A stretch of 64,000 nucleotides of DNA, taken from assembly GCF_025370935.1 (NCBI RefSeq), contig NC_133485.1, positions 14,988,195 through 15,052,194 on the forward strand, read 5' to 3'. This document shows, one piece after another, positions 55,640-64,000 of this stretch. A program made the position numbers and the translations under genes. Within the stretch, counting starts at the first letter, position 1. Every line of letters starts with the position of its first letter. Source of the DNA: Choristoneura fumiferana (lineage: Eukaryota; Arthropoda; Insecta; Lepidoptera; Tortricidae). The notes under the pieces were generated by a model. It made no database searches and had not been told where the DNA came from. It saw nothing but the letters and a program-made list of their open reading frames with translations.

Positions 55640-55870
55640 TGAGATGACATTGCTCGCAGGACTGATGGCCGATGGGGTCAGAATGTTCTCGAATGGCGTC
55701 CGCGACCGGGAGACGAGCTGTCGGTAGGCCTCCAACAAGATGGAGCGACGACTTGGTTAAGATCGCGGGATCGCGGTGGATACGGAAAGCACAAGACCGG
55801 TCTGAGCGGAGAGCCTTGAGGGAGGCCTATGTCCAGCAGTGGACGTCTTTCGGCTGACATGATGATGGCA
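55640..55870 (+). mobile_element. RTE-type LINE 3' end (plus)
   Basis: GRRAVGRPPTRWSDDLVKIA then GSRWIRKAQDRSERRAL and AYVQQWTSFG before a TGA: an intact C-terminal tail. Confidence 0.8.
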
Positions 55871-56339
55871 TTAGATGAGAGGCATAATTATAGGACTTTC
55901 ACATAGGTTGTTTTTTAGAAAAAAATATGGCGCTGTCCATTGGAGGACAATTTTGCCAGTGTCTAGTAAGTAAATCAGTATAAATAAAATTTACGTACCT
56001 TTCATGCTTCTTTCATGCGTTTCTATCTTGTTTTTATTCTTATATGGCTTATATTATATGTGCGAATTCTAATTATTACCCGACTGCGAAGAAGGAGGGT
56101 TAAGTACTTATGTGTTTGATTTTTACCATGTAGTTCACATCGTTGTCAATGTAACCTGTGTGATTTTTTTCGTGAGCACAAACAGTAACTAAGAAAAGCA
56201 AAAAAAAAACAAACTAATCCATCTGACAGAACACAGAACAAAGCAAAATTCACGTCACACCGTCAATCTCATAAAATGCATTAAAATATTCAAAAATCCA
56301 TGAAACAAAAAACAATTTCGCATTAAAAACTAACAGAAA

Positions 56340-56822
56340 ATGCTACGCCCAACTCCGATGACCGTTGAAGCCATGCAGCGTATAGTAAATTCGTTCAAAC
56401 AATTCGAAAAGAAAATCGACAAACTGCAGGATGATATTAGTTTCCACGGGCAAGCACTGATGGAGATCCGAGTTATCCTGAACAACATGACAGGTGGCCC
56501 CGTGGGTGCAGACACTAGCCCCAACGATGACGCTAAAGTCAGACAAGTCAGCGCAAAACAAACAGCTGGTATGCAGTATGAACACCATCTTGATTTACCA
56601 AGAAACAAAGGGAAATGCGCCATACAACAGACGCCGAAAAAAATAAACAAGACCAAGAGTTTTGAGCCGGTGTTGATTAGGAAACCAGTGAGCCCTAAAA
56701 AGTCCGTCGTGGTGAATAATTCTTTAAGGCTGAAGATGGAAGCGGCGAGGAAGACCTCGCAACGCATCAGTAAGAAGCCTGAAAAGTTGGCCAAAATTAA
56801 AAAGAGGAATAAATCGCAGTAA
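56340..56822 (+). CDS. Hypothetical basic protein, 160 aa, single exon
   Basis: I do not recognise this gene. The ORF starts at an ATG with A at -3 (AGAAAATGC) and ends at TAA 56820-56822. Residues about 10-50 are helical and heptad-like (FKQFEKKIDKLQDDIS), suggesting a short coiled coil. The middle is Asp/Pro/Gly rich and probably disordered. The last ~65 residues are very rich in Lys/Arg (KKPEKLAKIKKRNKSQ), so a nuclear or nucleic-acid-bound protein is possible (inference). There is no signal peptide, membrane segment or transposon hallmark, and no other copy in the window. It could be an intronless host gene or a retrocopy. The overlapping 178-aa ORF on the other strand is best taken as its shadow. 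Confidence 0.6.
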   Translation: MLRPTPMTVEAMQRIVNSFKQFEKKIDKLQDDISFHGQALMEIRVILNNMTGGPVGADTSPNDDAKVRQVSAKQTAGMQYEHHLDLPRNKGKCAIQQTPKKINKTKSFEPVLIRKPVSPKKSVVVNNSLRLKMEAARKTSQRISKKPEKLAKIKKRNKSQ

Positions 56823-56899
56823 TCTATTTTCGTGAGAAAACTAAGAATTATTTTTAAACCAACCAAAGCTATACACAGAAAGTTTTAATATTGCAGTAG

Positions 56900-57010
56900 G
56901 TACAGTCACCTGCACAGCTGAAGCGGAGCGCGCAAAAATACCTATCTGACATCTGACACGTCCTATATTTATGCAAGCGTTGTGTCAGATATTGGTGCTG
57001 GTGACTGTAC
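56900..57010. mobile_element. Hairpin MITE, 111 bp
   Basis: GTACAGTCACCTGCAC and GTGCTGGTGACTGTAC close the element; TCTGACA / TGTCAGA pair inside. Confidence 0.75.
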
Positions 57011-57533
57011 AGCCGAGGACAAAGAAGATGTATACATACATTTGAAGATATAGCCGCGATATTATGACAGATAAAGTTTATAGGTGATAGGGTTTTTTAG
57101 GTCATTTAGAGCACTAGGTACGACGCTCTCAGCTTTTATCATATTTCGTGACCATTGGCAGCTCAACTTTTTAGTTTCTGTGACTTTAGGGAACCATTTT
57201 GTTATTCGTTATTAAGTACTTCATTGTTACTTACATACTTACTAAATAGTAGTAATATAAAATTATATTTAAGTAGGTAGGTAATTTCAGTATTTCGCGT
57301 ATATATGTCGAATTTTTAATGTTATATTTATATTACAAATATGTAACACGGAACAAACTACAATGTACTTATGTGTAGGATGTGTACGATACATTGGCTT
57401 CATAATGGTCACAAAATTCGAGAAAAGTGCCAAATAGGAACTAGGTAGTTTTCACAAAATTAGGTATTACTAAAAAAAAATACAAATTATTTCTCGAAAT
57501 AAGTTAGTAAGAATAAATATAACTTTTTAAGAT
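57011..57533. other. Unassigned AT-rich stretch
   Basis: No gene or repeat recognised; may include the 3' UTR of the 56340 gene. Confidence 0.4.
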
Positions 57534-57672
57534 GTACAGTCAAGTGTAAAAGTATGTACGTATTCAAAGTTTCAAAAATATGTACCACCGACTCTTATTA
57601 CGTCGCAATAAGGCCGTAGTAACATATTTTTGAGTGGTTTGAATAGATACTTATTTTTGCACTTGACTGTAC
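57534..57672. mobile_element. MITE, 139 bp
   Basis: GTACAGTCAAGTGTAAAAGT is mirrored by TTTTTGCACTTGACTGTAC; inner TATTCAAA / TTTGAATA also pair. Confidence 0.8.
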
Positions 57673-57697
57673 TTCATTTAATTTAGAAACATGAAAT

Positions 57698-57895
57698 TTA
57701 CACACACAAACATCACGCCTTCCCCAATGGAGTAGGCAGAGCACACGAAACGTTACCGCTTCGGAGCCACTTTTAGCAATTTTAGGTTTTAAGTTGTCAA
57801 AAAAACGGTACAATAGTGACAGGTTGCTAGCATGTTGCCTACGGTATACCACTCACCATCCTCAGTCGCCTCTCTTACGACATCCACGGAAGAAA
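57698..57895. repeat. Dispersed SINE-like repeat, copy 2
   Basis: Matches 7480-7680 over GCAGAGCACACGAAACGTTA and CTTACGACATCCA. Confidence 0.75.
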
Positions 57896-58068
57896 CATTG
57901 AAATTTGATAAATACGTATAAATAAACTTTAGTTTTTTCAAGAATGTGTCGTTTTATTCAAAGATGCTTGTATACATTTTATTAATAGAATTATATTTAT
58001 TATTTTTTACCGACGAAAAAAAACGCAAAAGTATGTGTGAGTGCTGCGTGTAAGTATGTAAGTAAACT

Positions 58069-58274
58069 CCAATTCAATAGAATCTGACAATCCTGTAGAC
58101 ACTTCCAGCCTACTAATATAAACACCGGGCTGCCTAAGGCTTTGTGATGTGACTATTATTCTTTTTTGATTCCTTTTAGATGATAATTGCAACAACAGGG
58201 ACATATATAATCAAGTGTGCCCACGATAGGGTGTCTTAAATAATGTAGAAAATTGACAGATTCTATTGAATTGG
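58069..58274. mobile_element. Element with exact 18-bp inverted ends
   Basis: CCAATTCAATAGAATCTG (58069-58086) and its reverse complement (58257-58274). Confidence 0.65.
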
Positions 58275-58551
58275 ACTTTAGGTACATATGTTACTCTTTT
58301 ACGCCAAAATGGCTAGACAGACAGACGGCACAACACTGATTATTCAGATTGATTTTTGGGATTTTGTGGTAGGTGTGCTATGGTGCAATATAAATTTTTC
58401 TTCATCGGAAAGTCGGAACAATTTCACAAAATATTACCGATCAAATTAATACATAATTTAAATGTATTAATCAAATAAAATTAATGTCACGTTTACGTTT
58501 ATTAACTAAATGAGCCAATCGCAAGGGGTGACATTATTTACCGGCACGGAT

Positions 58552-58675
58552 AATACCGACATTGGAATTACCGACCCGATATTTCGTGTAGGTACACGCC
58601 CATACAAACTGGTGTCAAACTGACAAGAGTTACTATGGGCGTGTGGGCGTGTACACGAAATACCATGTCGGTATT
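58552..58675. mobile_element. Hairpin MITE, 124 bp
   Basis: AATACCGACATTGG pairs with CCATGTCGGTATT; ATTTCGTGTAGGTACACGCC has its mirror near 58640. Confidence 0.75.
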
Positions 58676-58904
58676 GTTAACAGTACAAAAAAGGAGCGTA
58701 CACCGTCTTCATACAAACGGCCGGAACGCGAGTTATAAATACGCGCCACGAATTCTCAGCATACCTCGGCAACCATCAGTCGCGAGTGCTCCGCGGTTAC
58801 ATACCCAGTATACACACTCTCATCTATGTACATACCTACGGACTCACGCGCATTTATTACGTACAAACTGTTATAGTTTCGCCATGTCTGTCTGTTTGAC
58901 CGTC

Positions 58905-59430
58905 CGTCCGCGGCTTTGCTCAGGGAAAAGTATGCCGACAAAATGGTACAATAAAAAATTCAAAAAAAAATTTTTTAGGGTACCTCCCATAGACGTAAAG
59001 TGGGGGTGTTTTTTTTCTCATCCTACCCTTTAGTGTGGGGTATCGTTGGATAGGTATTTTAAAACCATTAGGGGATTGCAAAGACGATTTTTTTGATTCA
59101 GTGATTTTTTTGCGAAATATTCAAGTTTAAAGTGCAAAATTTTCATTAAAATCGAGCGTCCCCCTCTAAAATCTAAACCGGTGGGTGGTAAAATTTGAAA
59201 AAATTGAGGATGATAGTAAGTATATCAAACTTACAAGGAAACTATAACGGTTAAGTTTGCTTGAAAATTGTTAGTAGTTTAAAAGTAAATAGCAGCCTAA
59301 GGTATATAATTTACCTAAACTTCGAAGATTCCATATAAAATACGAAATCATTAGAAAAATATTACTTAATTTTTTCTTAATGGCTACGGAACCTTATTTT
59401 GGGCGCGTCCGACACGCTCTTGGCTAAGAG
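58905..59430. repeat. Dispersed repeat (TACGGAACC...GTCCGACACGCTCTTGGC)
   Basis: Member of the 3999-5141 family; its body resembles 48340-48680 in reverse (ACCCTTTAGTGTGGGGTATC). Confidence 0.7.
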
Positions 59431-59494
59431 TAGTTTTTCAAAGACATAGACGAGACAAATTCAGCTGCGTGCGATTTTGCAACTTAAGGAGCAG

Positions 59495-59690
59495 CCACGA
59501 GCTATGCGGTGAAGGAAAACATCGTGAGGAAACCTGCACAAACCTGCGAAGCAATTCAATGGTGCGTGTGAAGTTCCCAATCCGCACTGGGCCCGCGTGG
59601 GAACTATGGCCAAGCCCTCTTGTTCTGAGAGGAGGCATGTGCCCAGCAGTGGGACGTATATAGGCTGGGATGATGATGATGATGAGGAGC
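59495..59690 (+). mobile_element. LINE/SINE 3' end with ATGATG tail
   Basis: GGAAACCTGCACAAACCTGC, TCCGCACTGGGCCCGCGTGG and GGCTGGGATGATGATGATG: the best-preserved copy of this family. Confidence 0.8.
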
Positions 59691-59870
59691 AGCCACACCG
59701 GTGCTTAAAAAACAGTGACGGTACGGAATCGCAGTGACAGTGACGCATCGTATGCGCACCGTTTTTGTCGCATGCTCTCCACACCGCTGCTTAAAATACG
59801 GCGCTGTTGTTTTTTTTTTTTTTTTTTTATTCGACTGGATGGCAAACGAGCAAGTGGGTCTCCTGATGGT
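59691..59870. repeat. Partial copy of the 35632 palindrome, then reversed LINE end
   Basis: GGAATCGCAGTGACAGTGAC and CGCATGCTCTCCACACCGCT match 35650-35725. The T-run and ATTCGACTGGATGGCAAACG at 59805-59870 are the LINE end of 34985-35233 in reverse. Confidence 0.7.
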
Positions 59871-60164
59871 TGTTTTTTCATAAATACAATAATAATATTA
59901 TTTCGAAATAGATGTAATCGATTTAACTTTATCTGTATTTATTTGTTTGACTTCTTCCTGACAGCTTGTTAGTTTTAGCATGTTGTTTAATTTTTTTGAA
60001 TTAATTTCGATTTGATAACTCGTTTAATCGTTTCACTTCTTGAATCCAACATTTTAAAAATAAGCTGTTAAAATGTTTCCAACTTTTGCAACAATTCATG
60101 TGCTATAAAATTCTTAAAAAATATATTATAGTCGTTATTCCATATTCAATGTTTTATTGTACAC

Positions 60165-60910
60165 TAGCTGGTGCCCGCGGCTTTGCCCCTGGTGTAGTTT
60201 TTTTTGATTTTCTAAATCTTCTTTTATAAGAACCTTCTACTGACTGACAATAGCAAACACAACAAAAAAAGAATTAGCCAAATCGGTCCAGCCGTTCACG
60301 CGTGATGCCGTGACCAAGGCAAATAGGAATTCATTTTTAGGGTTCCGGAGCCAAAATAGCAAAAACAGAACCCTTGTAGTTTCGTCAAGTCCGTCTGTCT
60401 GTCTGTCCGTCCGTCACAGGCATTTTACTCGAAAACTACAAGATGTATTAATGAAATTTGGAGTACAGATGTCTTGTCAAAGCCGCTATTTATTTTTGTA
60501 GTTAAATTACCAAAATAAATATTTATAGGAGGGGGGAGGGGGCACTCCATACACGTAACAGTAATTGAAAAAAAATAAAAAAAAAATTTTTTTTAACGCA
60601 TCAACGAGTGGCATATAGTTCGACAGCTCTTTTGAAAAGATAGTAAGATTTATCAAAATCTTTTTTGATTAAATGAAGATTAGTTTCAACATGATCGGAT
60701 ATACCGTTTTTGAGTTATTGCCGGAAAACTGCGCTTCTCAACAAAATGACTTAAGTGCCGTGAAGATACGCTATTTTTCTGGTAATAGATTTTAAGACTG
60801 TAGTAAGTATTTTAATTGTGTTATACTTAATGCACATAATATTACTTGATTTTTGTCGTAATGGCTACGGAACCCTATCTTGGGCGTGTCCGACACGCTC
60901 TTGGCCAGTT
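60165..60910. repeat. Dispersed repeats upstream of ThrRS
   Basis: 60165-60310 has GGTGCCCGCGGCTTTGCCCC. 60340-60910 is a full member of the GGGTTCCGGA...GTCCGACACGCTCTTGGCC family with CTGTCTGTCTGTCCGTCC. Confidence 0.7.
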
Positions 60911-61136
60911 TTATATATTAAAGATTATTTTTAGGTATTAAGAATTAACAGGATTTTTAATTTGCTAATCAGACTAAATCGATTGAATTCGATAGTTTCT
61001 CACACGTTTCTCACCACTGCCCATCTCTAGCTCTAATGTAATGTCAGTCGTCATTCAGTCAGTCAGTCTGTCACTGTCAGAATCACGACAGTACGACACG
61101 CACAAATCGGGCATTGGTATCGATAATTCTACCGCT

Positions 61137-62238
61137 ATGGGGGACCCCGCCGCCGAAGCAATCAAGGATCTTAAAATAAACGATAAGGCAGGGTTTTGAA
61201 ATCTTAATTATAACCTAACAGCCATTGTTTTATTGTTCAGAGTGATGCTAAAGTTATTCAGTTACCGTAGGTGCTGCGTGGTTCGGTCTACAGGCTATGC
61301 CACATGGGTAGGGATTCGTCATCGCTTCAAGTTACTAAAACCCTTATTTACTAAATCGTGCATTAAACTTAGTGTAAACTTAAGTTTCCTTTGTTTGTGT
61401 GTGAATTTAATAAGTTTTAACATGTGTCTGACTCAATTTTTGTGATACTTTTGTTGTTCCATCTTATGGTGCATTTCTAAGTAATATTGCGTCGGCTAGA
61501 TGACGTGCGAAAGTGATGACCCTGAAGTTACAAAATTATTTAAATCACTATCTTTTTCCCGCGGCTTCGCCCGTGTGGAATTCGGTTATTGCGCGCCGTT
61601 CCCTCGGGAACTGCATTTTTCAGAGATAAAAAGTAACATATGTCACTCTTGTGACCCATAAGCTATCTCTATGTCAAAATTCACTCTATGGCAAACACAA
61701 ACACACAGTTTCACATTTATAATATTAGTTGGATAGTTGAAGTTGAGTTTTAAATTTAGTGACACTTCCTAGTATTCCCATTTTTTTTTTATAATTCGAT
61801 GTTGCAAGACTAGAACTATAAAACTTTACGCCGCATAGAAAGTTCAATTTTTATATCAATGGATGTTTGGAAAAATTATGGTCCATTTGATGTACTTGAA
61901 TAAATAGGCATTACGAGTTTGCAATCAATATAAGTAATATATTTTGATGTATAGTAATAAATACACTTCCTCTAATATTGTTAACCTTTCCAGTCTAAAA
62001 CCAAAGCGATGAAAGAAAAAAAGAAGAAAGCTGATGACTCCAGTGCAGTCTCGGAGATGAATCCTTGGCCGGAGTTCATCCAGAAGCGTATTACCCTCTG
62101 GGATAAATACAAAGCTCAGTATGATGAGGAGTTGGCGAAGAAACCAGATGTCAGTGTTGTTGTGACGTTGCCTGATGGGAAAACGGTTGAAGCCAAGGCA
62201 TGGAGAACTACACCCTATGATGTGGCTAAGGGAATCAG
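61137..62238 (+). CDS. ThrRS: Threonyl-tRNA synthetase, cytosolic, N-terminal part (runs off window)
   Basis: Exon 61994-62238 encodes a Lys-rich leader, then MNPWPEFIQKRITLWDKYKA and the start of the TGS domain, VTLPDGKTVEAKAWRTTPYD then VAKGI, which matches the eukaryotic ThrRS layout (NPWP motif, then TGS). The enzyme charges tRNA-Thr in the cytosol. The exon ends in phase 2 at a GTAATA donor; the following residue in the family is usually Ser, which fits AG plus one base. The editing, catalytic and anticodon-binding domains are beyond 64000; no further exon was found up to the edge. Exon 1 is proposed as 61137-61187 (MGDPAAEAIKDLKINDK), joining in phase only if the donor is GC (AAG then GCAGGG). 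Alternatively translation starts at Met 62009 in the second exon. Confidence 0.85.
61545..61740. repeat. Dispersed repeat in ThrRS intron 1
   Basis: CCCGCGGCTTCGCCCGTGTG start and CACATTTATAATATTAGTTG end are typical lepidopteran retroelement-tail sequence. Confidence 0.6.
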
Positions 62239-64000
62239 GTAATATAGTACTTAAATGAAAATAAATGCTACGTAATTTTCATTGTTTGCTTCAAATCTTG
62301 CAAGGTTGTATGACAATGCATAGATAGGTACAGTCAAAATGCTACGGTGGCCAAGTATTTTACCTATAGCCTTTCAAGGAGAGGGTTCTTGGTTCAAACT
62401 TCAAACACAGGCTCGCATCTCAAGTTTTTTGAAATTACATTAAAAAATTTCACAAGCTTTATGGTCGCCCAGGTACTTAGTTAAATAGGTGCAGCTGTTC
62501 CAAAGTGTTACATTTACACACAAGCTCAAAATAATCCCATTAAATTAATTGCTGACCCTGAGTTCAATCCAATCATCATAGGTGCTTGTGATTTTGTTAT
62601 TATTAAACATGTTGCTGATGATGTGAAAGCTTTAATCAAAAAGCTATATCACCACCTTATCAAATTGTAAACAAGTGAGTGGACACTTCACTGTAATCAA
62701 TTATCTTAGTGGTGTGTGTCCATAGATAACACAGGCCTTAGCTTATGACCGGGGTACTGACGCTTCTACAATGACGTGACACAGTAACAATTGCAAATTT
62801 CCTATGTAAAAGCGTATAAAATGATGTTAAGGGGGGGGGGGGGAGGTTATACCATATCATCAACCAAATTACACAACATTATCTAACAGCTTGGTTTGAC
62901 GTCATAACCAAGCTTATGAGATTAAAAGCATAGTATACTACTATGCTGATACAGCCTACATCCGTTAAAGTCAAATATTAAATATTGGCTAAATGCCGAA
63001 CACCTGGCAATCCTAGGCACATTAAATTAAAAAAAACCAGTACCCTACTTTGTTTCGGATTTCATCGGATTGGACCCCATACAATTCTGTATTTTTTTCA
63101 ATGTTATTTTGTCTTTAATGTTGCATTGGAATTAACATGTATTTACCTGTTTGTATGATTATTTTTGGTTTTGTTTTGAAAAAAAAAAGTTTCGCTGTCT
63201 GGTTTCTCTCGGCACATTCTTCTTGGCAATGATGATCTTTCCGAAAGTGCTGGTAGTATAAAAAAGTGACTTGTAGGCTAGCGGTAGGTTTTGATTTTGA
63301 TGTAAAACATGGCTCTTTAATCATAAGGCCACACCACAGATCATGTGAACAGAGTAAATGACTCAGAAAATAACTGTAATGCTAAAAAGTTAATCAGTGT
63401 AAAGAAATACAATCAGTCCTTTAGAGATTTTTTTACAAACCATTTGGGTGAAAAAGTTCTTGCAGTTGTTTGCAACTTGCAGTTCTGTTCAAACGCCCAA
63501 TGATATCTATTAATTACTGCAATATGGTTAGGTATTGATGTGGAATGTTTTCATCTTGTAATACAACAAAATCTAACGAGCTTTTCTTAATGTCATTGCT
63601 ATTTTTTGTTTGTGTTGTTGGAACACCTAAATACCTAACTAGTTAATTATATTATTTACCTGCCCCCAAGCGAGTTTTGGAACGAGTTGTAAGTATTTTA
63701 TAAAACAATTAAAGTACTTACTGAATTTTGTAATTTTTTTGATGTCTATGTGTTCAATTGTGAATTTGTGATATATACGAAAACGTAAATTCTAAAATCT
63801 GTCTTCGGAGCATTATGATTCTCATTAGGGTTTATTGATGTTATCTAGGTTTCATATTAGATACAGGTATACATATGCTACTATTATAATTTATAAGAAA
63901 TAAAGGGCATCCATTAATGATGTGAGACGATTAGGGGGGAAGGGGTCGACAAACCTCTCCCAACTTTAAGCGGGAAACAATGTAAAATTGTGAGAAAAGT
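62239..64000. other. ThrRS intron 2, incomplete
   Basis: No exon encoding the rest of the TGS domain was found up to the edge. A run of 13 G lies at 62831-62843. The sequence is otherwise AT-rich and unassigned. Confidence 0.6.

Noticed and set aside
56330..56866. 178-aa ORF on the minus strand
   Set aside because: Overlaps the 56340 plus-strand ORF. It is hydrophobic and Phe/Leu/Cys rich as expected for the antisense of a Lys-rich gene, with no signal of its own.
1..64000. CRISPR array or prokaryotic operon
   Set aside because: No regularly spaced short repeats with unique spacers; genes are spliced and eukaryotic.

Overview
The window reads as a piece of a moth or butterfly (Lepidoptera) nuclear genome. 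It is AT-rich, its genes have introns with insect-type splice sites, and it is packed with short hairpin (MITE-like) elements, tRNA-derived SINEs and 5'-truncated LINE ends with ATGATG tails of the kind common in Lepidoptera. No bacterial, organellar or viral gene block was seen. All calls come from reading the sequence; no alignment or database search was run.

Layout. 1-15.6 kb: no host gene recognised, only nested repeats, including a 1.18-kb segment present twice and a reverse-transcriptase (RT) fragment of a CR1/Jockey-type LINE. 15.69-39.2 kb (+): a 13-exon antennal ionotropic receptor of the IR75 type (predicted 643 aa), its introns swollen by transposable elements. 41.1-42.05 kb (-): a BTB/POZ-BACK protein gene. 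44.4-54.8 kb (+): a second, 12-exon IR75-type receptor (predicted 603 aa). 56.3-56.8 kb (+): an unrecognised single-exon gene for a basic, coiled-coil-like 160-aa protein. 61.1 kb to the right edge (+): the 5' end of cytosolic threonyl-tRNA synthetase, cut by the window.

The two IR genes are a tandem pair. Their first five exons match in order and phase. They differ downstream, where three exons of the first gene correspond to one exon of the second, and one exon of the first to two of the second. IR75 proteins are ligand-gated cation channel subunits in olfactory neurons, generally tuned to acids and used with the IR8a co-receptor; that role is family knowledge, not shown by this sequence.

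The most notable signal is in the last intron of the first IR gene: a degraded copy of its own penultimate exon (M4 region) lies between exact 20-bp inverted repeats, as expected if a TIR element captured a host exon fragment. Also notable are a tRNA-like SINE core inside ~97-bp inverted repeats, a 2.8-kb TIR element filled with other palindromes, a hairpin family with about ten copies in this one gene, and a probable GC-AG first intron in the threonyl-tRNA synthetase gene.
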